A DNA stretch of 7,185 nt, from positions 1 to 7,185 of the forward strand of contig DAOVGQ010000044.1 of assembly GCA_030672315.1 (NCBI GenBank), read 5' to 3'. Position 1 is the stretch's first letter. The number at the start of each line of letters is the position of its first letter. Below the pieces are notes generated by a model that searched no databases, was not told where the DNA came from, and was given only the letters and a program-made list of their open reading frames with translations. Origin of the DNA: Candidatus Aenigmatarchaeota archaeon. GTDB taxonomy: Archaea > Aenigmatarchaeota > Aenigmatarchaeia > QMZP01. This document shows, in pieces, positions 1 to 5,917 of the stretch. The position numbers and the translations under genes are program-made.

Positions 1-672
1 AGAGTGAGTGAGCTCGATAAAGGCAAGCCTGGTTCCTGTATACTCTGTGCAATACCCGGCTACAATCTCCTGGTGAGCCCCGGGGACATGGAAAGGTGGC
101 ATCTCGGTCTTGGCCAGCAGGGCCACAAAGAAGGCCAGGAAAGCAAAGGGAAAGACCCCCACCAGCCACACCCCGCTGAGCTGGTAGCTGCTTATGGTCA
201 GTGGGTTCAGGCTGGCCACAAACAGGGCAGGCACGATAATGGAGACCAGGAAGGGGAACTCATAACCCACTGCCTGGGTAATCTTCCTGGCAGAACCTAC
301 AATGCCAAAGGGGTTTGATGAGGCGAATCCGCAGAGATACAGGGCAACAGAGCTCATGGCCAGGAAGTAGAATATTATCAGGAGGTTGCTCTGGAAGGGA
401 AGGGCTGCCTCTCCTCCCACAGGCACCATGAGCCCGGCCACAATAACCGAGGCCAGGGCCACGAAGGGCCATAGGGTAAACCCCGGCTTGGCCTGCTCCG
501 GGATTATATCCTCCTTGCCCAGGAGCTTGAGGAAGTCCAGAAGGGGCTGCCATATTGGCGGACCTATCCTGTTCTGCATCCTGGCCGCTACCTTCCTCAG
601 TATGCCTGAATAGAGAAAGCTCATCAGGAGCATGAATGCAATCCCGGGATAGAGCAGGGCCTCAAGAATCAT
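1..672 (-). CDS. mbhM: Membrane-bound hydrogenase subunit MbhM (NuoH/HycD-like), 3' end cut off by the window
   Basis: Translating the minus strand from the ATG at 672 gives 224 residues with no stop before the window edge; NuoH-family proteins are about 300-330 residues, so roughly the last 100 are missing. The protein is a multi-spanning membrane anchor that, in the family, joins the hydrogenase arm to the ion-pumping arm. Family landmarks are visible: RKVAARMQNRIGPP at residues 25-38 followed by WQPLLDFLKLLGKED, the SARKITQAVGYEFP segment around 123-136, and KTEMPPFHVPGAHQEIVAGY around 184-203 with conserved Glu residues, followed by TEYTG. The start is set by a strong GGAGGT ribosome binding site 7 bases upstream. 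The reading frame overlaps the end of the preceding small membrane gene by 11 bases. Identity is confident because of these motifs and because it follows the large-subunit gene, as in other mbh operons. Confidence 0.93.
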   Translation of the reverse strand, partial: MILEALLYPGIAFMLLMSFLYSGILRKVAARMQNRIGPPIWQPLLDFLKLLGKEDIIPEQAKPGFTLWPFVALASVIVAGLMVPVGGEAALPFQSNLLIIFYFLAMSSVALYLCGFASSNPFGIVGSARKITQAVGYEFPFLVSIIVPALFVASLNPLTISSYQLSGVWLVGVFPFAFLAFFVALLAKTEMPPFHVPGAHQEIVAGYCTEYTGTRLAFIELTHS

Positions 673-1012
673 TTACTTGACCTCCTCTCTTGATAAAGTA
701 ATTTGATATTCTTCCTATAGAAATTCCTGCTATGCCCCACACCAAGGGAAGCCATACAGGTATGAGGAACGTTGGGTTGGAATATGCCCATGCCCCGAAA
801 TATATGCACACAGCCTCCATAGACGGGCCAAGTATTGCAGGGACGATGAAGAACATTTTATCGCTTTTAGTGTGCCAGAACCGAAGAGTGACGGTACCGA
901 GTATTACAAGGAGCGCTGAAAGCAAAAGGTTGTCCCTCCAGAAAATGGAAACCAGTATTACTATAAATCCGATTGACCCAAAACCCAGAAACGGGAAACC
1001 CTTGGATATCAT
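662..1012 (-). CDS. Unrecognised small membrane protein inserted between mbhL and mbhM
   Basis: This 116-residue protein is not one of the standard Mbh subunits and I do not recognise its family. It is very hydrophobic, with about four likely membrane helices (roughly residues 9-24, 29-45, 53-73 and 82-102) and a short basic C-terminus (IKRGG). The most family-like stretch is residues 62-101: GPSMEA with an intramembrane Glu66, GAWAYSNP at 73-80, IPVWLP at 84-89 and WG at 92-93. It is a real gene: the ATG at 1012 shares ATGA with the mbhL stop, AAAGGAGG lies 8 bases upstream, and its end overlaps mbhM by 11 bases. By hand count bases 661-1020 are about 44% GC, against about 60% in sampled parts of mbhL and mbhM. 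Possible roles, all inference, are an accessory or assembly subunit of this hydrogenase or an unrelated passenger gene. Confidence 0.85.
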   Translation of the reverse strand: MISKGFPFLGFGSIGFIVILVSIFWRDNLLLSALLVILGTVTLRFWHTKSDKMFFIVPAILGPSMEAVCIYFGAWAYSNPTFLIPVWLPLVWGIAGISIGRISNYFIKRGGQVNDS

Positions 1013-2223
1013 TTTCTCGGCCTCCTTTCCCCATGCTTTTTAATCCAGGCCTCGTCCACGATTTTGGTTGAGCCGCTCTTCTCATCAATCAGGGTGATTC
1101 TGTCGCAGCAGGAGAAGCACGGGTCTGCGCTGGAGACTATCACAGGCAGATCGGCCAGCTGCTCCCCCTCCAGCATGGGCGGCAGACAGTATAAAAGGTT
1201 CATGAAGGTGGGTGTCCTGATGCGCATCCTCTCGGGCCTGTCCGTTCCGTTGGAGCGGGCATAGTAAATCAGCTCCCCCCTGGGGGCCTCGCACACGGCT
1301 ATGGCCTCGGCTGGTGGTATGGAAAGGGGGGCCTTGTTGACCAGGGTCCTGTCCTGGAGCCTGGCCAGTCTTGACAGGCAGGCCCTTGCTATCTTTATGG
1401 ACTGATATATCTCCAAGACCTTGACCATGACTCTGGCATGCGTGTCGCAGCCTTCCTTTACAACCACCCTCCAGTCCATGTCATCGTAGAGGAGGTATGG
1501 CACATCCGCCCTGATGTCGGTCCTTACTCCAGAGCCCCGGGCTATCGGGCCTATTATGGAATAGTCAAGCACATAACTCTTGTGGAGCTTGCCGAGCTCC
1601 ATGGTCCTGGCCCTTATAGACCTGTCGCTCTTGAACAGCTTTTCATAGTAGCCGGTGCTCTTCTCCAGGATGTTCAGCCTCTTGAGTATCTCCCCGGACT
1701 TGCCTCCGGGGATGTCCCTCCTGACACCTCCTGTGGTGGACATTGCATAGTTTACCCTGTTCCCCGAGAGCAGCTCCAGGGAGTCCATAATGTGTTCCCT
1801 GTCCCTCCAGGAGTACATGAATACGGTGTCGAGGCCTATCTGGTAGCCCACCAGGCCCAGAAAAAGGAAGTGGCTGTGGAGCCTCTCAAGTTCAAGGGTG
1901 ACCATCCTTATCAGCTTGGCCCGCTCTGGTATCTCCAGGTCTAGGAGGTTCTCGACGACCTGGCAGTATGTCATCGAGTGAATCCCAGAACAAATTCCGC
2001 ATATCCGTTCAGCGAGGTAGATGCCCTGTATGTAGTTCCTCCTCTGCATGAGCTCCTCTATCCCCCTGTGCATGTAGCCTATGTTGACGTCAACCTTGGT
2101 TATGGTCTCGCCGTCCAGGGTGACGGCCAGGTTTTCGGCCTCCACGTACATGGGGTGCTGGGGTCCCACGGGAAGGCAGTAGGTCTTCCTGACTTCCTTT
2201 TCCTCATCCTTTCTTTTCATCAT
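1009..2223 (-). CDS. mbhL: Membrane-bound [NiFe] hydrogenase large (catalytic) subunit MbhL
   Basis: This 404-residue protein carries the Ni-Fe active site that reduces protons to H2; it belongs to the NuoD/HycE family and faces the cytoplasm. The N-terminal ligand pair is RICGIC (Cys75, Cys78) and the C-terminal pair is DPCFSC (Cys369, Cys372), so all four metal ligands are present; this separates it from complex I NuoD and from the sulfane reductase MbsL. Other landmarks are VGPQHP (19-24), GGVRRDIPGG (165-174) and SGVRTDIRADVPY (231-243). After Arg375 there are 29 more residues, which match the C-terminal extension that a HycI-type endopeptidase removes in group 4 hydrogenases. The residue after Cys372 is another Cys, which looks unusual. 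Two ATGs lie in tandem (2223 and 2220) behind AAGGAGGT at 2226-2233; the second has the better spacing. The gene overlaps mbhK by 15-20 bases. Confidence 0.96.
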   Translation of the reverse strand: MMKRKDEEKEVRKTYCLPVGPQHPMYVEAENLAVTLDGETITKVDVNIGYMHRGIEELMQRRNYIQGIYLAERICGICSGIHSMTYCQVVENLLDLEIPERAKLIRMVTLELERLHSHFLFLGLVGYQIGLDTVFMYSWRDREHIMDSLELLSGNRVNYAMSTTGGVRRDIPGGKSGEILKRLNILEKSTGYYEKLFKSDRSIRARTMELGKLHKSYVLDYSIIGPIARGSGVRTDIRADVPYLLYDDMDWRVVVKEGCDTHARVMVKVLEIYQSIKIARACLSRLARLQDRTLVNKAPLSIPPAEAIAVCEAPRGELIYYARSNGTDRPERMRIRTPTFMNLLYCLPPMLEGEQLADLPVIVSSADPCFSCCDRITLIDEKSGSTKIVDEAWIKKHGERRPRK

Positions 2224-2629
2224 TAACCTCCTTCTTCCTGAGGGGTGTCTTGGGAGATACCCTGCTGAGCAGGACAGGCTTCAGCCTCGGATTCCCTGTG
2301 AAGCTCAGGCCGAGCATCTCGTGGTTCTCCCGTTCGAACAGCATGGCGCTTGGGAAGAGCCTTATCATGGAGGGGACAGCTGAAAGCTCCCTCCTGATCC
2401 TGGTCTTTACGGTAAGGACAATCCCGCGGTGGATGAAATGGTAGAGGACTTCGATATCCCTTCCGGAATCATAACCCGATATCGCATTAACCACATCGAT
2501 GCCATGCCTCTTTATCCTTTTCATGGTTTCCTCAAACCTGGAGAGCGGGACCTCAACAAAGAGCGAGGCGCCCTGTTCTCTGTAGACCTTTCCCAGTTCC
2601 TTCATCCACTCTGGATAATATGGCTTCAT
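2204..2629 (-). CDS. mbhK: Hydrogenase subunit MbhK (NuoC-like, 30-kDa subunit family)
   Basis: This 141-residue soluble protein corresponds to the NuoC/HycE N-terminal domain, which packs against the large and small subunits in the peripheral arm. The diagnostic signature lies at residues 91-114: LFPSAMLFEREN followed by HEMLGLSFTGNP, the usual FPSA-x-xxERE-xxEMxGxxFxGxP pattern. The C-terminus is a lysine- and arginine-rich tail. I chose the ATG at 2629 rather than the in-frame ATG at 2644: GGAGG at 2638-2642 sits 8 bases before 2629, no such site precedes 2644, and the 2629 start forms the same ATGA overlap with the upstream stop (mbhJ) that is used at many other junctions in this operon. 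The gene seems somewhat shorter than the Pyrococcus protein as I recall it. It is followed by mbhL with an overlap of up to 20 bases. Confidence 0.92.
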   Translation of the reverse strand: MKPYYPEWMKELGKVYREQGASLFVEVPLSRFEETMKRIKRHGIDVVNAISGYDSGRDIEVLYHFIHRGIVLTVKTRIRRELSAVPSMIRLFPSAMLFERENHEMLGLSFTGNPRLKPVLLSRVSPKTPLRKKEVNDEKKG

Positions 2630-3081
2630 AGCTTGTTCCTCCATATCTCAAGGGCCTTGAGCAGGCCCTGAAGTATCGCGTCGGGTCTTGGAGGGCAGCC
2701 CGGGACATATACATCCACGGGCATGATCCTGTCCAGGGGACCGGCTATATTGTAGGCGTCATGGAATATCCCCTTGCTTATGGCACACGTCCCCACTGCA
2801 ACGACTGCCTTGGGCTCAGGTGTCTGCTCATATATCCTCCTCAGGACAGGCTCCATCTTCCTTGATATGGCCCCGTCTATCAGCAGGATGTCCGTGTGCC
2901 TGGGGTTGGCCTTGCTCAGGCCCCCGAACCTCTCTATATCGAACCTGGGGTTCAGGACCGCAAAGAGCTCGATACTGCAGCCGTTGCATCCTCCTGTGTC
3001 TAGGTGCAGGAGCCAGGGCGAGCGCACGGCTGCATAGTTCAGGAGCCTTTCCTTGAGCCTGAAGAGGGATTTCCCTACCAC
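2626..3081 (-). CDS. mbhJ: Membrane-bound [NiFe] hydrogenase small subunit MbhJ (NuoB-like)
   Basis: This subunit holds the [4Fe-4S] cluster next to the Ni-Fe site and passes electrons to MbhL. Counting from the preferred GTG start (151 residues), the cluster ligands are Cys32 and Cys35 in GGCNGCSIE, Cys99 in VGTCAISKG and Cys129 in VPGCPPRPDAI; all four are present. The segments RHTDILLIDG (61-70) and YEQTPEPKAVVAVG (84-97) are also typical of group 4 small subunits. I prefer GTG at 3081, which overlaps the mbhI stop by 7 bases and has GGTGAT, part of the extended anti-rRNA match, 3 bases upstream. An in-frame ATG at 3129 would give 167 residues, but it lacks a ribosome binding site and would start inside the sequence for the last mbhI membrane helix. 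The 3' end overlaps mbhK as ATGA. Confidence 0.94.
   Translation of the reverse strand: MVGKSLFRLKERLLNYAAVRSPWLLHLDTGGCNGCSIELFAVLNPRFDIERFGGLSKANPRHTDILLIDGAISRKMEPVLRRIYEQTPEPKAVVAVGTCAISKGIFHDAYNIAGPLDRIMPVDVYVPGCPPRPDAILQGLLKALEIWRNKL
2638..2642 (-). promoter_or_regulatory. Ribosome binding site that fixes the mbhK start
   Basis: GGAGG on the minus strand lies inside the last codons of mbhJ, 8 bases before the ATG at 2629. It overlaps the alternative ATG at 2644-2642, so it cannot serve that start; this supports the shorter 141-residue form of MbhK. Confidence 0.75.
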
Positions 3082-3389
3082 AACATCACCATAACAGCCA
3101 TTATCACGGCCAGTCCTATCAATATCCATACAACATATGTGGAGAGCCTTCCGGAGTGGGCCCTGGCCAGCAGGTCTGTCCTGAAGATTTTCTTCATGTA
3201 GTCAAAGTAACTTTCTGAGGGAACGTTGAGCTCCTCAGGGGCGGCCTCCATGCCGCAGGCAAATATCCTGGCCTTCTCCCTGGGTTTTTCAGGCGTTCTC
3301 CTTGAGGTCTCAAACACTATCCAGAGCAGGGCCAGGATTGCTGCAAACACCAGGGCCAGGTACTGGATGGTGAGCAGGTCCTCTATCAT
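3075..3389 (-). CDS. mbhI: Membrane-bound hydrogenase subunit MbhI, linker between modules
   Basis: This 104-residue protein has one membrane helix at each end (about residues 8-26 and 84-103) and a charged middle part. The centre contains RIFACGMEAAPEELNVP (41-57) and SYFDYMKKIF (60-69), a pattern I associate with MbhI of archaeal Mbh complexes, where the protein lies at the junction of the Mrp-like and hydrogenase modules. Its position between mbhH and mbhJ is the expected one. The ATG at 3389 shares ATGA with the mbhH stop; the ribosome binding site is a weaker G-rich stretch (AGGGGGTG). The stop codon TAG overlaps the proposed GTG start of mbhJ. The assignment rests on position, size, topology and the central motif. 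Confidence 0.88.
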   Translation of the reverse strand: MIEDLLTIQYLALVFAAILALLWIVFETSRRTPEKPREKARIFACGMEAAPEELNVPSESYFDYMKKIFRTDLLARAHSGRLSTYVVWILIGLAVIMAVMVMLW

Positions 3390-4846
3390 GTCGGCACCCC
3401 CTGTATGTATGCAGCACTGTCCAGTCCCGTTGACATAAGGCCTGCGATTTCAATACCTATCCAGGGCAGAACCCCTATTATGATTATCAGCGCAGCCAGC
3501 AGGACCAGGGGAATCTTCATGGACAGTGGAAGCCTCACATCCACAGCTTTCCCTGACGGATTGCCAGAGAATATGACGGAGTAAGCCTTGAGCCCGTAGG
3601 CCAGGGTTATGATTGAGACCACCACAGCCAGGAGGGTCAGGCCGGGATTGACCTCGAGCGCTGCTATGTATATTATCCACTTGCTTGCGAACCCGTTGAA
3701 GAGGGGAATCCCCGCTAGGGCCAGCACACCTGTCAGGAAGGAGAAGGAGAGCAGCCTGTCAGATTTCAAAACCCCGGAGAGCCTGTCGAGGTCAGCTGTT
3801 CCTGCAAAATATATCACAGCACCTGCACAGAAGAAGAGGAGCCCCTTTATCAGGGCATGGTTGACCATGTGGAAGAGCCCTCCAAGGAGGCCAAGGGAGG
3901 TTCCCAGGCCCACGGACATGGCTATGAATCCCACCTGGCTCACCCCTGAATAGGCGAGCATCCTTTTCAGGTTGCTCTGCCTCAGGGCAAGCACAGCACC
4001 CAGGACCATGGATAAAACACCGAACCAGAGGAGTATCTGCAGGGCCACGATGGGCATGGAAAAGAGGATGAATGCAACCCTCAGGATGGCATAGAGGCCG
4101 ATGTTTGCCACAAGGGCAGCAAGCACCGCGCTTACAGGGGTGGGAGCTGCTGTGTAGCCGTCAAGGTGAAGGGTGTGGAAGGGGACAAGCCCTGCCTTGA
4201 TCCCGAGGCCTGTCAGAATCAGGCCAAAGGCCACTGCCATGGCAGGGCTGCTCATTCCGCTGAGCCTCACTGCAATATCCGCCATGTTGAGGCTTCCTGT
4301 GAGGCCATAGAGGAAGGCCACCCCTATCAGGAGAAGGGATGTCCCCAGGGAGCCCATTATCAGGTATTTGATACTGGCCTCAAGGGATGACCTGTTCTTC
4401 GGGAAGGCTATAAGACCGTAGGAGGCTATACTGAGCAGCTCCAGGAAGACGAAGAGGTTGAATATGTCTCCTGTATGAACAACGCCTAACATTCCTGCAA
4501 AGAGCAGGGAGAGCAGCGCATAGTACTTGGCGCGCCTTTCCCTTATGTAGGAGGATGAGAAGATTATTGTCATCAGTGCCACAAAGGATATCAGGATCGT
4601 GAGGGTTATGCTCAAGTAATCCCCGAATATTGTTATGCCATAGGGGGCCACCCACTCCTCCATCTGCATGGTCACGGGTGTGCCCGGGAGAACCTGGGGT
4701 ATGGCAAGGAGTGAGAATCCCAGGGCCATGAGGGCCCCTGTGACAGCAACTATGGGGATATAACTGTCCCTCTTGAGGCTGACCAGGATTATCACAAATG
4801 CAGTGGTCATGTATACGGGTATGGTGAAGAAGCTGTAGAGAATCAT
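3386..4846 (-). CDS. mbhH: Ion-translocating antiporter-like subunit MbhH (MrpD/NuoN family)
   Basis: This 486-residue membrane protein of about 14 helices is the main ion-channel subunit, homologous to MrpD and to NuoL/M/N of complex I. Residues essential in the family are in place: Glu136 in FVFLELLSIASYG, Lys217 in GLGIKAGLVPFH, the broken-helix segment HLDGYTAAPTPVSA (227-240), Lys294 in RQSNLKRMLAYSGVSQVGF, His326 and His330 in GLFHMVNHALIKG, Lys334, and Lys389 in FNGFASKW. Retention of this charged chain predicts an active proton path rather than a vestigial subunit. The start is well supported: AAGGAGG lies 8 bases upstream and the ATG shares ATGA with the mbhG stop. Only one such large subunit occurs between mbhG and mbhI, as in Mbh; the Mbs/Mbx operon carries two. 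Confidence 0.96.
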   Translation of the reverse strand: MILYSFFTIPVYMTTAFVIILVSLKRDSYIPIVAVTGALMALGFSLLAIPQVLPGTPVTMQMEEWVAPYGITIFGDYLSITLTILISFVALMTIIFSSSYIRERRAKYYALLSLLFAGMLGVVHTGDIFNLFVFLELLSIASYGLIAFPKNRSSLEASIKYLIMGSLGTSLLLIGVAFLYGLTGSLNMADIAVRLSGMSSPAMAVAFGLILTGLGIKAGLVPFHTLHLDGYTAAPTPVSAVLAALVANIGLYAILRVAFILFSMPIVALQILLWFGVLSMVLGAVLALRQSNLKRMLAYSGVSQVGFIAMSVGLGTSLGLLGGLFHMVNHALIKGLLFFCAGAVIYFAGTADLDRLSGVLKSDRLLSFSFLTGVLALAGIPLFNGFASKWIIYIAALEVNPGLTLLAVVVSIITLAYGLKAYSVIFSGNPSGKAVDVRLPLSMKIPLVLLAALIIIIGVLPWIGIEIAGLMSTGLDSAAYIQGVPT

Positions 4847-5190
4847 CCCCTCAGCCTCCTTATTTTGCTGCTGTCAAGGGTCCCGAACTTCCTGTACAGG
4901 AGGATTGTTATGGAGAGTCCCACTGCCAGGATAGAGAGGTTAATCACTATGGATGTGAGCACAAGCGCCTGGGGCAGCGGATCCACGGCTGCCATTGAGA
5001 ACCTCTGAAAGTCCAGGTCCTGCATAATTGGTATGATTCCCCCTGCCCTGTAGCCAAGGGCTATCAGAAAGACATGTATACCATTTGTCATTATGCCAAA
5101 TCCCAGTAGTTTCTTTATCAGGTTGTCCTTCATAGCTATGGCATACAGTCCGGCCACAACGACACCCATCGCAAGTATGTATACAAGCAT
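4843..5190 (-). CDS. mbhG: Antiporter-like subunit MbhG (MrpC/NuoK family)
   Basis: From the ATG at 5190 this is a 115-residue protein with three membrane helices, the size and topology of MrpC/NuoK. The strongest family motif is DPLPQALVLTSIVI at residues 70-83, almost invariant in MrpC proteins; LLGFGIMTNGIHVFLIALGY (28-47) forms the second helix. I chose ATG 5190 because AAAGGA lies 8 bases upstream and because the protein then starts directly with a membrane helix. The only longer in-frame start is a TTG at 5232 without a ribosome binding site, which would add 14 poorly hydrophobic residues (TCFKGTECQRNDV) encoded by the inverted repeats. This is the only gene in the operon separated from its upstream neighbour, here by 60 bases with two hairpins. 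It ends in an ATGA overlap with mbhH. Confidence 0.94.
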   Translation of the reverse strand: MLVYILAMGVVVAGLYAIAMKDNLIKKLLGFGIMTNGIHVFLIALGYRAGGIIPIMQDLDFQRFSMAAVDPLPQALVLTSIVINLSILAVGLSITILLYRKFGTLDSSKIRRLRG

Positions 5191-5198
5191 AACATCAT

Positions 5199-5204
5199 TC
5201 CTTT
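5199..5204 (-). promoter_or_regulatory. Ribosome binding site of mbhG, partly in a hairpin stem
   Basis: AAAGGA on the minus strand lies 8 bases before the mbhG ATG at 5190. Its first three bases (AAA) are also the end of the 3' arm of the inverted repeat 5202-5233, so folding of that stem would partly mask it. The location is seen directly; the masking effect is inferred. Confidence 0.65.
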
Positions 5205-5233
5205 GACATTCTGTTCCCTTAAAGCATGTCAAA
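5202..5233 (-). repeat. Inverted repeat 2 in the mbhF-mbhG gap, overlapping the mbhG ribosome binding site
   Basis: In mRNA sense TTTGACAT (5233-5226) and ATGTCAAA (5209-5202) are perfect 8-base complements around a 16-base loop. The stem is AT-rich and alone only moderately stable. Its 3' arm runs straight into GGA of the mbhG ribosome binding site. Only two bases separate it from inverted repeat 1, and both repeats share the core TGACA/TGTCA, so arms of the two could pair with each other in alternative folds. Confidence 0.6.
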
Positions 5234-5235
5234 TC

Positions 5236-5254
5236 GTGACAGCAGGGCTGTCAC
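5236..5254 (-). repeat. Inverted repeat 1 at the end of mbhF (8-bp stem, 3-base loop)
   Basis: In mRNA sense GTGACAGC and GCTGTCAC are perfect complements around the loop CCT. The mbhF stop codon (TGA, 5253-5251) lies inside the 5' arm, so a ribosome finishing mbhF would open the stem. The sequence after the stem is GATTTGAC with no run of T, so it is not a standard intrinsic terminator. It could be an RNA stability or processing element, part of a translational switch with repeat 2, or a palindromic protein-binding site on the DNA. Confidence 0.65.
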
Positions 5255-5649
5255 TCCTTGACTATGGCATATATCAGGGTCACGATTGCTGTTATGACCA
5301 TGAACATTCCAGTGATGTTCAGGAGCATGGTGAAGCCCCCGCTCCATAGATTGAAGTATGTCTGGGCAGAGAGCAGCTCGAACCTGAACTTCATCCCCAT
5401 GCTCATTATCATTATCACCAGTATCAGGCCTGAGACGGATTTTATGTCCACCAGTTCCTCCTGGGTCAGTCGGTGCTCGACATCCCCCTCGCTGTAGACC
5501 AGGACCATCATGGCTATGGCTGTTCCTATAACAGCGCCGGCAGGGAATGCTCCCCCGGGGCTGAGATGCCCGTTTATTGCGATGTAGGCCCCGAGCAGGA
5601 GCATGAGGGGGAATATTATCCTGGCCACCGATTTAATGATGAGGTCCAT
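5251..5649 (-). CDS. mbhF: Antiporter-like subunit MbhF (MrpB / MnhB-domain family)
   Basis: This 132-residue protein has about four membrane helices and matches the MnhB-type domain of Na+/H+ antiporters. The signature is GHLSPGGAFPAGAVIG at residues 27-42, corresponding to the GHxxPGGGFxxG motif of MrpB. The TTTGACAT repeat area begins just after its stop. The ATG at 5649 has AAGGAGG 7 bases upstream and overlaps the end of mbhE by 17 bases. In the Mrp-like module the protein is a structural membrane subunit beside MbhE and MbhG. The stop codon lies inside the 5' arm of a perfect hairpin. Confidence 0.94.
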   Translation of the reverse strand: MDLIIKSVARIIFPLMLLLGAYIAINGHLSPGGAFPAGAVIGTAIAMMVLVYSEGDVEHRLTQEELVDIKSVSGLILVIMIMSMGMKFRFELLSAQTYFNLWSGGFTMLLNITGMFMVITAIVTLIYAIVKE

Positions 5650-5917
5650 GTCTCTTCCTCCTTATAATCATGAACACGCCCAGGGCAGCGCAGAACAGCA
5701 CGGTCTCCTCTCCCAGGGTGTCGTATCCCCTGAAGTCCCAGACTATTGCATTGACTATGTTGGCTGAGCCGGTTTTCTGGAGGCCCTGCTCCAGGAAGAA
5801 CAGGGCCACGTGCTTCCCCTCGAAGCTGCCGAAATCCGGGAGCCCTGTTACTGCCAGGATAAGGAATCCAGCCACTACTGCGAGGGCTGCCATACCCAAG
5901 AGCTTGCTAGTCTCCAT
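5633..5917 (-). CDS. mbhE: Antiporter-like subunit MbhE (corresponds to a C-terminal part of MrpA)
   Basis: This 94-residue protein has two membrane helices (about residues 6-24 and 71-85) joined by an outer loop. The loop holds the family signature GSANIVNAIVWDFRGYDTLGE (50-70), found in the C-terminal region of MrpA and in stand-alone MbhE proteins. The C-terminus is basic (RRKRHGPHH). I chose ATG 5917: AGGAGG lies 7 bases upstream, whereas the in-frame TTG two codons earlier (5923) is only one base away from that site. The start lies inside mbhD, giving an 11-base overlap, and the stop TAA overlaps mbhF by 17 bases. Confidence 0.92.
   Translation of the reverse strand: METSKLLGMAALAVVAGFLILAVTGLPDFGSFEGKHVALFFLEQGLQKTGSANIVNAIVWDFRGYDTLGEETVLFCAALGVFMIIRRKRHGPHH

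Noticed and set aside
4..318. Open frame of 104 codons on the plus strand at the left edge
   Set aside because: It is antisense to mbhM, whose NuoH-family motifs cover the same bases; composition (rich in Gly, Gln, His, Lys) is typical of a shadow frame.
732..1043. Plus-strand open frame of 103 codons opposite the unrecognised membrane gene, considered as the real gene there
   Set aside because: The minus-strand frame has a strong ribosome binding site, ATGA coupling and coherent membrane helices, while the plus-strand frame has none of these.
1438..1944. Long open frame of 168 codons on the plus strand opposite mbhL
   Set aside because: It is the antisense shadow of a conserved gene, has no recognisable domain and no convincing ribosome binding site, and all supported genes lie on the minus strand.
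1009..2223. Complex I NuoD or sulfane reductase MbsL instead of a hydrogenase large subunit
   Set aside because: Both CxxC pairs that bind the Ni-Fe centre are present together with a cleavable tail; those relatives have lost one or more ligands.
5219..5227. Tiny frame ATG-CTT-TAA in the loop of inverted repeat 2 as a regulatory leader peptide
   Set aside because: Only two sense codons and no ribosome binding site; likely chance.
5234..5254. Hairpin after mbhF as an intrinsic transcription terminator
   Set aside because: The stem is followed by GATTTGAC rather than a run of T, and the operon must continue to mbhG-mbhM for a working complex.
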